A stretch of DNA of 64,000 nucleotides, taken from contig NC_077232.1 of NCBI RefSeq assembly GCF_027887165.1, positions 84,398,541 through 84,462,540 of the forward strand. Direction: 5' to 3'. Origin of the DNA: Monodelphis domestica. Taxonomy: Eukaryota > Chordata > Mammalia > Didelphimorphia > Didelphidae. Below are positions 46,175 through 58,404 of the stretch, in pieces. Numbering within the stretch: the first letter of the stretch is position 1; every line of letters begins with the position of its first letter. Under the pieces are notes generated by a model. That model did not search any database. It was not told the origin of the DNA and saw only the letters and a program-made list of their open reading frames with translations. The position numbers were made by a program, and so were the translations under genes.

Positions 46175-49138
46175 GAGAATTACTCTCAAAAAATTTTAAG
46201 ATAGTCAAGATAATTTTTTAAGCCATTTTTCTCCTGCCAAGGCTTTTCACCAACTCCACCCACCCACCCTCACAAAGCCACTTCTCTTGATTCAGCTCAC
46301 TCCTGCCTCCACCCATCCACTCCTGACTCTATTGACCCAGATCCCTCACCTGGCCCAGCCCCAGCCTCAGACCCCAGCAACTCTACTCCTGATCTCCAGC
46401 CTCCAAGCCAGATCACTCATCTAACCCCAGGACCCAGGCTGCTAGTAGCTGCCACTGTGTCTTTGTAATCACAAGCCAACTGGTAAAAACTGGGGTGATT
46501 TTTCATTAGGTAACAATTAGCCTCCACATGGCAGGGGACCTCAGGGAGAAAGTGGTGAGGTGAAGGAAGAGACTTTTCCAAAGAGTAAGTTGATTACATG
46601 CATGGCATATTCTATGAGAGAGCAGTGCATTGCCTATTTCAAAGGATGTCTTTTTGAGTGAACTGATCCTTTTACTTATCTTACCTGAGATTCAGGGGAG
46701 AAATTCACCTCCCTGCCACTCTTTGCCACTTGGACCTGCCCAATTTGAGATTCCTAAAACCCATGTTCTCCCTTGCTATGGGAGATACCACAGTACTGAT
46801 AAAAGGAATCTCAACAAATTAAAAAAAAAACTTTAAAGATACTGGAGGTTATATTTTTAAGACTTTTCAGACTCCAATATTTTATAAAAGCCTCTGTATT
46901 TTTAAATTTTATTTTTCTGATTGTTTTGTTTAAGATTTAATTTTGTGGATTTAAGTTCATATAGCAATGTATTCAATACTATTCTGTTACACTGAATCAT
47001 TTTAATGTACTGAGTTTTAACAACTGTTATATTCTGTTGCTTTTCCCCTATAGCTATATTGAAAAAATATTATTGAATAAGCCCATATATAAAAACAGCC
47101 TTTTTTCTATTTTGACTTTTTAAATTGTCACATAGAAGATAGATGGACTTCATCAAAACTGGTTACAATTGTATAACAACCTTTGGAAAATTTAATGAGC
47201 TAAATATCTCAAATTGATTTTAAGGGGTCTTTAGACATGATTTTTAGATTTTTTTTCAACAACTGATCATTTTGCCTGCCTCTAACAGGAGGTAAGGTTC
47301 ATTTTAGTAGCCCAAGTGAAATACAATTATAATCCCCACCTCCCACATTTATAAAAATGTGAATGGATGGGACATCGCTGTCTCATACCAAAGGAGCTGG
47401 GAAGTTAATCCTAAGGCCTGGTACCCCTGGATGGCTCCCAAAAAAGGGAGCATCTCTCATTTATAACTCTTCAGCTCACTTTACCCTTTCACCAGAATGA
47501 TCTCTAGATTTCTTGATGATGTTCTAGACCCAAATAAGTTTTGCTTTGTTTAAAATTGTATTTGCCAAGGTTGAAACATTGCTACACCTGAAAAACTTGT
47601 GACAAGTATCCATTTTCTTTAAATGTCATATAGCAACTTATGTGAAATATGATAGTGGGTTTGTTTGCTACTGTAATTAATTGGGCTACTGCAAATTTTG
47701 GGGATGTTGATACCTTTTGAATGTGCATTACATGTTGTACTACTGTTCTTTAAAAAAAAACTGTTACTTTGTGAAAATCATTTGCTTTGCACTCACAGTG
47801 GATCATGGCCAGGTATGAAGAGGAAATGGATCTCATTTTTCATGAGAAACCTTTGTATTCTATATTTCCTTAGCTGATACAGTGTGTCAATGATTATAAG
47901 CTATATTTTTGAATTTTAAAATTATTTTATTATTATAGTTTTCTTGCATGTGCAATATAATATTTCAGTTTTTATTTTTTCTCTCCCTTTTATATTTGAA
48001 GCACCTGTCATCAGTATTGAGAAGATTTTCTTTAATTTTTTTGATTTTGCAGTAATATAAGTTTTAAGTATATTTGCTATAATGTCAATGCATACCCAAA
48101 AAGCTTGAGACTATAAAAATGATTCTATTAATTGTTTAAAAAAATTATGGGACTTTGCTTAATGATTCTGTCTGATTCCAGGACAAGAGAATACAAAAAG
48201 AGCCATTGCACAGTACCAAAGAAGCACAAAGCTAAACTGCATAGGGCCTATTGAGCATAAGATCAAAGAGACCAACCAATCCTGATGGGATTGATGAAGA
48301 ATTTTGGGCCATGACAAGAAGACTTGAACTCGTTTGGGGTTCAAGGTTGAGACTGTTTAACATGTGCTAAAGGCAGGTATTCCTTGTTCCACATTCTACC
48401 AAGTACCTCAAATTTGGCTTCTATATGGCTCCTATAATCTATTCCCTTTTCTGTCCTTCATAGTGTGGCAAACTTTCTGTAGTTCTGGCTACTGACTGGG
48501 TAAATGCATCATTGCTTAAATCATTTTAATTGGGCCCTGATTCAAGAACCTGTTATAGATTTATTTTTCCTTTACATAGAATTTTTACACATAAGACTTT
48601 GATGGTCTATATTTCATTGAGAAATTATCTTTTTTCATTTGGATTTTTTGATGTTTTTGATTTCCCTTGCCAATTGATTCAAAAACTTCATAACTCAGCC
48701 ATGCATCCCTAAATGATCCCTGTGTTTTTCAATCACCTTCTTCAGGGGGGGATGTATAAATTATTATTATTTTAAATTATGAAGTTTAAATTCCTTTTGA
48801 GAGTAATTTTAGGTTAAGAAACATGATACCTCTCTGAATCCAGAAAGTGAACTGTTTGGAGAAGACACCATGAAGATGCATTCACAGACCTCAAGCTACA
48901 CCAAAAGATCCAGAGTGAACTTTGGGATGTGGTGATTTGAATTGTATGGGGTTTGAATGCATTTGTTTTGTATGTATACTCTAATGCCAAAGGGGACTGC
49001 CCCCTAACTGACTTTTTATCAATGCACCTACCAGTTATTTTGTTCTTTTTCTTTTAACCTCAAATTATTGTAAATTCATAGCTGGTATACTTACAAGACC
49101 CATTGGAGAGACTAGTCTTCCTCGGGCCTCAGGGGGCG

Positions 49139-49461
49139 TGTAAAAAGGGAGATTTTGAACCCTAGTATTCAATCCCCAGAAGTCCTCGGTATTTGCCAGA
49201 ATTCCCTATAATCTCACCTGAGTCTCCACATTGGCGAGATCACAATTGTTATTCAACTGGCAGTAACTCCTCCCACACTCTCTTCTCTCCCATTGCAATG
49301 ATGTAGCAAGTATAGTGGTAAACTAAGCTAAGCGCAGGGCTTTAAATGGGCTAATCAGCCATGGGCACGTGGTTTTTATTTTGTACCCTTGATTTCTAAT
49401 AATCCTTAATAAACCTTATAAAATATAATATTTTTATTAGAGAAATAATTTAATTTTTATA
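49139..49461 (+). repeat. 3' LTR
   Basis: It starts TGTAAAAA after a purine/GC patch 'cagggggcg' and ends TTTTATA. Its extra middle segment holds 'gagtctccacattggcgaga'. Confidence 0.75.
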
Positions 49462-49465
49462 CCAG

Positions 49466-52400
49466 GACTAGACATACTCTTTCCAGTACCAAGTCTTTCC
49501 AGCTTGGTCAAACCCCATGTAATTTTTGTTCCAATGTCAAAATGCCTCAGGAATGCAGGATTACCTCCATAAAATTATGTGTTAAAATAAGACTTTTAAT
49601 GAATATTTTTGTTCTCTAAAACACTGTTGTCTCACCAGAATCTATGTTTGTTTAATGTGTATGCTCTGGCTGAGATCTACTATTAGCTTCATGCAGGTGA
49701 GTAGGGGTTCCCTATCTTGTCCTAAGGTCTTCGTATAGCTATCATATTTGATTTACCTACAGTTTTATTTATCCCTTTAACTCCTTTATTATTTATTTTT
49801 TGGTTGTATTTACCTATGTCTGAGAGGAAAAAACTAAAATCCATCACTATTATTATTTTTTATTTATTTCCCTCTGTATCTCATTTAGTTTTTCCATTAA
49901 AAATCTGGACTCTATAGCTCTTGGTGCATACAGATCCAATATTAACAATGCTTCATTTTTTTCTTAGGTCACATGATTTGTTCAGGAGTGTTTATATTCC
50001 TAAATTACAATTTATATCTATCCATAAGACTACAAAAGAAACCATTTGAATTGTCTTGCTTACAAACTACCAGCATAATATAGTTATCCTGCTCATCCCT
50101 TAGAATTTATCCATTTTAACCTCAACTCTGTCAGAGATCATGACTGCTATCCCTGCCTTCTCTGGATCAACTGAGGCATAGTACTCCTCCAGGTCCTCAC
50201 CTTTACTTTATGAATATGTGTGTCTCATCTTTAGTATGTTTCTTATGTACAACACATTGTCAGGTTGTGAATTTTTTTTTATTATTTCTGGTATTCATTT
50301 TCTTACCATTGGTTAATTTATCCCATTTACACTCAATGTCATAGTTAGTAGTTGTGCATTTCGATATACACTGTTCTTCCTCACTGTTTATCCCCCTCTA
50401 ACCCTCTTTCTGCCATATCTCTCCTCAAATATTCAATTTTCTTTGACCATTACCTCTCCAATTCACACTTCTTACCAAAATCCTCCCTTATGATCCCTTT
50501 GCTTTCCTGGATAAAAATTGGCCCACCTTTGCAAAGATCCCACCCTTGTTTCTTCCCCCTTACTTTTTAACTCTTATTCTTTCTAGCTTTCCAAAAAATT
50601 TCTTCCTTATTCCCACAATCATGTCTTCCTGCTTCTGGATATGAGTTCAATTCTCAAATCCCCTCCCCTAACTTGTCCTAAAAGCCTCTCCTTCATCATA
50701 TCACCTTATCCCCCTACCTCTTGATATGTACTCCCCTCTAGGTATCTCTTTCTTCCTTCCTTTTACTTGTCTTCTTTCTGTCCTTTCTATTAACCTACCC
50801 TTCCTTTTCTTATTCCCTCAGTCCCCCAAGGGGAATCTCAGCCCTTTCCTTATACCATCCCTCTTTCCTTCTGTTTCTTTGTATGTTAAAAATGTTTTTG
50901 CCTTTCTAATTATGCATTGTTCTCTCTTTATCCTAGGTGATGAGAGTAAGCTTCTAGTACTACCATCCCTCCTTCTTCCCCTTCTCCATGGCAGGTCCTT
51001 CATTCATTCTTCCTCCAAATGAAATAGTAATTCCACTCTACATCCTTCTGGTCTATTCCACAACCATTTCAGCTCATTCCACTGCATTCTTCTCCACCTC
51101 AAGTCTTCCCTCCATACACACCCTTTCAAAATACCCAAGCAATGATGTCATTCCCAGGAACCATAGATAACATTTTCCCTTATAGGAATTAAATTCTTTG
51201 ACTTTTGGGGGTTGCTTATGATGAGTCTTTCATTACCTTTGTATGTTTTTATAGAGCAAACTTTCTTCTGGGTTCTGATTTTTTCTCCAGGAAAAGTTGA
51301 AACGCCTTTAGTTCATTAAATATTCATTTTTACTTTTTAAATTATGTTCATCTTTGCTGGGTATGTGATTCTTTGTTGTAAGCCCAGTTCTTTTGCTCTA
51401 TGAAATGCAATGTTCCATGTCCTGTATTCTTTTAATGTTGTGACTGTTAAATCTTGTACTATTCTGACAGTAGCTCTGCAGTATTTAAATTGTATTTTTT
51501 CTTATTACTTGTAGTATTTTCTCCTTAGTCTGGGAGCTCTGGAACTTGGCAATGATCTTCCTGTGCATTTTCACCTTTGGGTCACTTTGAGGTAGTGATA
51601 AGTGGATCCTTTCTATTTTTCTTTAACCTTCTGACTAGAATTTCTTGGAGTTTTCCTTGATGAGTTCTTGAAGTATGGTGTTTAACCTTTTTTTTTTAAA
51701 TATAACTTTCCAGGAATCCAACTATCCTTATATTGCCTTGTATCTATTTTCCAGGTCAGTTTGTGTGTGTATGAGAGGGAGAGGGGGAGTTCGCTTTTTT
51801 GTATTATTTCAATCTTTTGGTTTTGCTTTATTATTTCTTTATTGTCTTATAAAAGTGTTGGCTACCTCTTGTCTAATTCTCATTCTTAATAAATTATCTT
51901 CTTCTGTGAGTTTCTGGATATCTTTCCACTTGGATGATCTTTCATAATTTTCTTCGTTTACTCACATTCCTATTATTTTTTCTAATTTTTCCTTAATCTC
52001 TCTCATTTGGTTTTTGAGGTCTTTTGAAAGCTCTTCCAAAAATCTCTTTTTTGAGTTTGTGACCATTTATGTATTTCTTTGCTATTTTTGAAATACATGT
52101 TTTTTATATCACTATCCTCTGAGTTAGTACTGTTGTCTTCTCTGTCCCCATTGTAACTATCAATAATTAGGTTCTTTCTACCTTTCCTGCTCATTTTTAT
52201 TTATTTAATTTCAGTGGACAGACCAATAGATTTAATTATTGGCTTTTTTGCTAGAGTCCTAGGATTTCTAGTATGTTGGGATATGTTACCTCAGGCTTCA
52301 GGATTTGTGTGCATGTATGTTGGGGTTTTTTTCCTGGGTCCTATTTAGTTATCCCAATTTTTATAGTCTAGGATTAAATGTATTCCTGGTCCCCCACTCA

Positions 52401-53650
52401 AATTCCAGGTCATGGTTGGCTTCAGATCCTCTAAATTGAGTCTGAGGACAGTTTTGCTATTGCCAACTGTAGTTTTGCCACTTCAAGTGCAAGCAGACAA
52501 TCTACTTCCCACTGTGGCAGCAGAGATTACACCCTCTTGGGAATGACACTCATTGGTATCTTCTTCTTCATGCTTCCTCTCTTACTGCTACCGACTAGGA
52601 TAGAGCAGGTGTCTAGTATACATTCCTTGGACCTTCAAAGTCCCTTGTTTGTTAGTAATAAGGTTTGAGTTAGTAATGAGGCTTGGCACCCATGGTGTCT
52701 ACTCCCTCAGGTTCCAGTTGTGGGCCAGAAGAAGTTTCTGGAGCTGATGCTACACCAGACACAGATGATCTCAGAACCCTCTGCCAACAGATTTTAGTGG
52801 TATCCTTGGGGATGAAAGCTATGAGGCTCAGCAAACAAGGTAAGGTTTCCAATTATTCCCCTAGAGATAATTTTGTTGATTCAACCCTGTTTGTTCTATT
52901 CCTGTCCCCAGGGCCTATGGTGGTGGGGCTGTGATAAAGGATGAAAAGGTTTGCAATTTGCAAAACTGTGCAAAACCTGAGAAATGCAAACTTAGGTATG
53001 ATTGACAGTGGCATGTGACCATGGGTCCCATGGGAGCCTGAGCCTGTGGATCTGGGAAGATTCAATGGACCAACAGTTTGTCTTCTGAGTGTGTCTGCTC
53101 TCTTGGAAGTATCTAGTCTGCTCTTCTAAAAACCTTAAGAGAAGTTTGCTTGTGATCAAACTGAGGAAGGAGTTTTTCCTTGTATCTGGCTGCTGGTAGT
53201 ATCAGTCTTACTTAGACATCAGGACTTCTTGGACATCTAACAACAAAAGACCCTGACTCTATTTTATTTTGGACTCCTGCTGTGAGAATTGGGGTATTTG
53301 GTTTAAGTTTTTAGTTTAGTAACATAGTTAATATCGTTTAGTTAGTTTTAAGAATAAGAATAGGTATACCCCTATGCCTTTCTTCCTTTCCCTTCCCAAA
53401 TAATAAAGCAGATTTATTTATATGTTTCCCTCTTGTATTTCCCTTAGTCAAATCCTTTCCTAACAAGGCTGAGGCCAGGGAAGTCTGAAACCTTCTTTTC
53501 TTATTATCCCTGGCTGTTCAGCTTCACTCTCAACTCCTGTTTTTGCCACTTTTATCAATGATTCTATAGTTATTTTTTGGTTATTTGTGGGGAGTATTAA
53601 GAAGGTAAAGAAGCTTCACACCCTACTCCATCATCTTCCTACAATGCCCC
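49466..53650 (-). mobile_element. L1 5' part, antisense, interrupted by an LTR
   Basis: Reading the minus strand from about 53650, the first bases 'ggaagatgatggagtagggt' look like an L1 5' end. A frame from ATG at 52194 begins MSRKGRKNLI and continues into polar, coiled-coil-like sequence, as in L1 ORF1; it stops after 63 codons. 49900-51650 holds further sequence in L1 antisense order, but with broken frames. A solo LTR sits at 52930-53465. Exact L1 limits are unclear. Confidence 0.55.
52930..53465 (+). mobile_element. Solo LTR, copy 1 of a second family
   Basis: It starts TGTGATAAAG and ends CTAACA. It shares with 58784-59314 'gattgacag...gtgacc', 'gggagcctgagcc', 'ggactcc...tgtgaga', an AATAAA followed by 'gcagattt', and the order of all these. 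The flanks gggc/aggc match at 3 of 4 bases. Confidence 0.65.
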
Positions 53651-55365
53651 CTTTTCCAAACACATGCCTTTTGTAGGCTATATTTTCTTTATATACATCA
53701 ACCAAAACAAACATATCTTGCCACCTCTGACCTAGAACCACAAAGTGAATAGGAAAGCCCTCAAAAGGACAAAGAATGGACTATAGGCTTAGAGATTTCT
53801 AACTAGAAAAGGTATTAAGAGAAAATAAGACACTTTTTAGAGAGAACTTCTTGGGAGAAAAAAAAAGGGCCTAGATATTATTTAGTCTGATTTCTTAATT
53901 TCATAGAAAAAATCTGAGGACCAAATAGGAGAAATAACTTTTCATACTATCACATAGTGAGTAGTAGAGCCAGAATTTGAATCAGGTCAAGATCCAAATT
54001 CATTACATCCAGGTCTAAATTGTCAGTGAAATTGTGATACAGAACTATCTCATTATTTGACTGAACTTATGGAAAATTTGAAACTTTCCTCCCAAGGATA
54101 CATAGAATCCAGAGGTAAACAGAGACACATAGGAAAAGTCAGCCATATTCTCAGACACCTCAAAGTGGTGATATCCTGTTATAGAGAGATTTCACCTGGC
54201 TTTTATGTTTTCCTCCCCATGAACAGATTCAATTCTTTAGCCACAATATGGATGCCATTTCAAGGAACACTGACTCAGAGAACTAGGTCTCTTTTGGTAT
54301 CACAGGCTACATACAGCTTGATATTAGAGCTTCATATTCATGATTCTATTATCCATCAGTCTGGTCTCTCTTCTAATTTCACTATCACTTAAGATCAATC
54401 TTGCATATTTGAATACTTAATCTAATATCTTCTCATATAATTTTCTGTGGAGTTTACTCTTAGCAGTTATCTTCATTTATTCTCTGCCTATATTGATATT
54501 TTATAAAAACAGATATTATGTTCCCTTAGAGGACAGTTAGACATTTAGATGTTCAGAACTTGTGTATCAATTCCAAGAGGACAGAAAACTAGAACTGAAG
54601 ACATTCATAAGTTGAATGAGCTCCTTCAGGAAATGTGATTTCCCATGCCTGGAGGTCTTTAAGGGGAATCAAAAAATCCAAGGGAAAAGATTCATGCTGG
54701 TAAAGTTTCAACTAAATGACCCCTGGGATCTCAACTCTGAGATGCTGGGTTCTATGACTTTTCTGAGTCGACTTATTTTTATCTCCTCAAATATCCATTT
54801 CCAATTTTAGAAAAGGTATTTTAGGCTATTATGTAACAACATAGCAAGAACTTGATCCTTGGCAAATTTCTTTAGTTCATTCATTGCAGCCTCTCCCTGC
54901 CATCCCTAGAATCACACAGAATCCTGTATTGATAGCAACCATAGATTAATGTGATCAAAAGACCTATTTTCTGCCTGGAAAATGAATTTCCTCTTTTGAA
55001 AATGAAGTTATTTTACAAGATGGATTATCATGTCAGGAGGTTGAAAACACAATTAATTTTACACAGAAATAAGCCTACAGTGCTCCAGAAAGGGATGGGG
55101 GATTACTTGGGCTAGGAAAGAAAAAGTAGAAAGGTAATTTAATTAATCACAGTTTCCAAATACAAAGCAGGCCACTGCACAGTAGGCAGGTCAAGACTTC
55201 CATATAAACTAAACACAGAAGGTTACTAAAATAGGACTGTGTGAGGGATAGAGGAAAGATCTTTGGAACAAAACACATTCCTGCCTGCTTACTACAATGG
55301 GGAGAAGAAAAAAAAACTGCATCATTAGAGATTTATTCTTTGGTGGGAAGTAACTTTACCATCCA
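53651..55365. other. Intergenic; one MIR scrap at 53860-54020
   Basis: No gene was recognised. 54600-54760 has a MIR-like tail. Confidence 0.4.
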
Positions 55366-55369
55366 CACA

Positions 55370-55860
55370 GGCTGTGCTCCATTTTTGGGACATATTCTCT
55401 CTCATTTCCTTCTTCCTTTTTTCATCTTATCCATTCTTCTCTACCTTCAAGAACCAGCCTGAGATACCACTACCTCCATAAAGCTTTCCTTGATTCTAAT
55501 TCTATTTTGCCTATAGCATACAAGCACAGCTATTGAATTAGAAGGCTTTAAGAGACCATCTAGTCTGATCCTTTCATTTTAGAGGTCTCTTTCCCTTTTT
55601 ACTCCTAATAATAATAACAGTTAACATTTATATAGTGCCTTAATATTGACAGAGCATTTTACATAGAAAGTTCCATTTATTCCATACAACAATCCTATGA
55701 GTTAGGTCCTATAGTTAATTCCATTTTTGAGAAAAGGAAACAGAAGTTGAGAAAGATTAAGTGAGATCTGCCCAGGACAATACAGCCAGTAAGTGTCAGA
55801 CACAGCATTCAAAACTCAGGTCTTCCAGATTCCAAAAATCCAATGTTCTATCCATCTTCT
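55370..55860. repeat. L2 (sense) followed by MIR (antisense)
   Basis: 55370-55510 has 'ttctctaccttcaagaacca' and 'cctccataaagctttccttg'. 55600-55860 has 'aataataacagttaacattt' and 'aggtcttccagattccaaaa'. Confidence 0.55.
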
Positions 55861-56014
55861 AATTTCCATAAAACATTTTCTCTTATATTTATGCAACCTG
55901 ACCTAACTCCATAATATCAGCTACTTGAGGATAGATGCTATTCTTTTTTCTGTCTTTGTCTCTCTTCTAGCATTTAATGCAGGACCACACATATATGACA
56001 CATATGTGTGTATA

Positions 56015-56308
56015 GATATATATGTGTATGGATATATAGATATATGAGAGAGAGATGATCGATAGATAGAAGGATAGAAGGATAGATAGATGAGAGAGAT
56101 GATAGATAGATTAGAGAGAGATGATAGATATATAGAGAGAAGGATAGATAGATGAGAGAGAGATGATAGATAGATTAGAGAGAGATGATAGATAAATAGA
56201 TAGAAGGATAGATAGATAGATGAGAGAGGGATGATGGATAGATAGATAGATAGATAGAAGAATAGATAGAGAGATGAGAGAGATGAGAGATATATGAATG
56301 GATAGAAG

Positions 56309-56355
<47 letters not shown>

Positions 56356-56364
56356 GAGAGAGAT

Positions 56365-56409
<45 letters not shown>

Positions 56410-56440
56410 ATAGATAGAAGGATAGATGGATAGATAGAAG

Positions 56441-56481
<41 letters not shown>

Positions 56482-56522
56482 ATAGATAGAAGGATAGATA
56501 GATAGATGAGAGAGGGATGATG

Positions 56523-56576
<54 letters not shown>

Positions 56577-56626
56577 AGGATAGATAGAGAGATGAGAGAG
56601 ATGAGAGATAGATGAATGGATAGAAG

Positions 56627-56669
<43 letters not shown>

Positions 56670-56678
56670 GAGAGAGAT

Positions 56679-56709
<31 letters not shown>

Positions 56710-56887
56710 TGATAGATAGATAGATAGATACATAGAAGGATAGAAGGATAGATAGATAGATAGATAGATGAGAGAGGGATGATGGATAGATAGATAGATA
56801 GATAAATAGATAGAAGGATAGATGGATAGATAGAAGGATAGATAGATAGATAGATAGAAGGATAGATAGATGAGAGAGATGAGAGAG

Positions 56888-56955
<68 letters not shown>

Positions 56956-57012
56956 TAGAGAGAGAAATAGAGAGATGATAGAGGGATAGACAGATAGATA
57001 GATAGACAGATA
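56015..57012 (+). repeat. Complex (GATA)n array, about 1 kb
   Basis: GATA units dominate, broken in a recurring way by 'gatgagagagatga', 'gatgatggata' and 'gaaggata', giving a higher-order pattern of roughly 140-200 bases. The minus strand has a 368-codon open frame of YLSI repeats because TATC repeats contain no stop; it is not a gene. Confidence 0.95.
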
Positions 57013-57790
57013 CACTTCAAGGTTCATGATTTATAGGTATGAGAGACTCCCTCCACCAAAGCAGATATACATTACCAGGCAGACTTTACAAATTTTTGTG
57101 CCTGAAAAGATGGCATTGTTTGGCTGCCAACATTTCCATTATAAGTCTTTCTAACCCTAACTAATTTGATCTCATAGAAGAGTCTGACTGAAGCCATCAA
57201 AAGTCTTCTGAGTTTAGTAGGAATATGCCAGAGATTATAATCTATTATATTTCATAGAATATGCCATATTCTATAGGATTAATATTCTATTGATTATATT
57301 CTATTAACAGGGTCTTGAGTGGGGACCTTCTTAGCAGATCAGACATCATAAAAGGTCCATGTACATAACAATGGGCCTAAGTAAATATTTGTCAAATGCA
57401 GTTAAATTCAATGGAATCATAGAATTTCAAAGCTGGAAGAGGTCTGAGAGGTTATCTGGCACAACTCTCTGGCTTACAGCAGAAATATTGCCAGCAATTA
57501 GAGTCTTCTTTTGAAATGCAAGTATCCATTAGAAGAAGAATAGGACATGAAACAATGAGAAATTATTAACACCCCATTGTAACTCAACTACATTAAATTA
57601 ATTTAATTACTTTAATTAATTAAATTTTATTATTGCACAAATTGCCAAACAACATTCTGTAAAACCTTGGGCAAATCATTTCTAGTCTCTTGACCTTTCT
57701 GTTGGGTGTCCCACACAGTTTTGGGTCATCTGCTTATTTGATAAGCAATATGTTTGGGTTTTTTTAGGATTAAATATACTTCCTCTATTT
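57013..57790. other. Intergenic; MIR scrap at 57410-57530
   Basis: An AATTAATTAATT patch lies near 57595-57630. No gene was seen. Confidence 0.4.
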
Positions 57791-57794
57791 GGTA

Positions 57795-58400
57795 TTAAAA
57801 TCTAGTCCCTACCTGTCTTCCCAAATTTCATATATCTTAGTCTCCTCTTTGCACTCTGTGGCTCAGCCATACTGGCCTGCTCACAATTCCTCAAACACAA
57901 TGCTACCTTTCCAGACTCTGTCTTTCTTTTGGCTATTTCCTAGCTCTAGAATAACCCCTCTCTTCAATTTCTCCCTTTAGAGTTCTTTTCTCTTTTCTAT
58001 ACTCCACTCAAACATTTTAATCAGGAGGCTTTCCCTTTAAATCTGGGCTTCTTAATTTTCTTTGTGTCATGGATCTCTTTAGCAGTCTGGTAAAGCTTAT
58101 CGGCCTTCTCAGAAGAATGTTTTTAAACTCACAAAATTAAATATATAGCATTATAAAAGAAACTATTTACTCTGAAATAGTTATCAAAATATTTTTTCAA
58201 ACAATTTCATGGGCCCTAGGTTAAGAGTCTCTGTTCTAAAGCTATCTTGTATGTACCTTTTTTCAAAGGTTATCTATCCCATTTAGTGTGTAAGTTCCTT
58301 GAGGACAGGAATTGTTTTTTCTTTTTCTTTATATCTCCAGTGTTTAGTGAAATTTCTGGCATAAAATATGAAATTAATAAATGACTATTGAATATAGCAA
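57795..58400 (+). mobile_element. L2 3' region, sense, split by a hAT-like element
   Basis: 57795-58042 ('ctttccagactctgtctttc', 'aatcaggaggctttcccttt') continues at 58234-58400 ('gtaagttccttgaggacagg', 'tatctccagtgtttagtgaa', 'aattaataaatgactattga'). Confidence 0.65.
58043..58233. mobile_element. hAT-like short element inside L2
   Basis: The 191-base block runs from 'ctgggcttcttaatttt' to 'ctaggttaagagtctctg', imperfect inverted ends. The 8-base flanks ctttaaat and ttctaaag match at 5 positions, compatible with an old 8-bp duplication. Confidence 0.6.
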
Positions 58401-58404
58401 GATC

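Larger units (their letters stand above)
45879..49461 (+). mobile_element. LTR retroelement (endogenous retrovirus-like), internally degenerate
   Basis: Two direct LTRs, 45879-46152 and 49139-49461, flank about 3 kb. Both begin TGYAAA and share 'gagattttgaaccctag', 'cagccatgggcacgtg', an AATAAA signal and 'ataatttaatttttaya'. A primer-binding-like site (TGGCGACCAGAAGGGA) starts at 46158, six bases after the 5' LTR. The 4-mer ccag lies directly outside both ends (45875-45878, 49462-49465), as a target duplication would. A C-rich leader runs 46230-46480. No gag, pol or env frame was seen, so the element is non-autonomous or badly decayed. Confidence 0.8.

Noticed and set aside
46158..49138. Search for retroviral coding genes between the two LTRs
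   Set aside because: No long frame and no recognisable protease, reverse transcriptase or envelope motif was found in any frame.
52003..52194. 63-codon frame starting MSRKGRKNLI as a host gene
   Set aside because: Its position and polar sequence fit the start of a decayed antisense L1 ORF1.
52683..52934. 83-codon frame MAPMVSTPSG on the plus strand
   Set aside because: It lies in L1 5' region sequence next to an LTR start and shows no known domain.
55921..57027. 368-codon open frame of YLSI repeats on the minus strand
   Set aside because: It is the stop-free translation of the GATA array and flanks; there is no domain and the composition is pure repeat.
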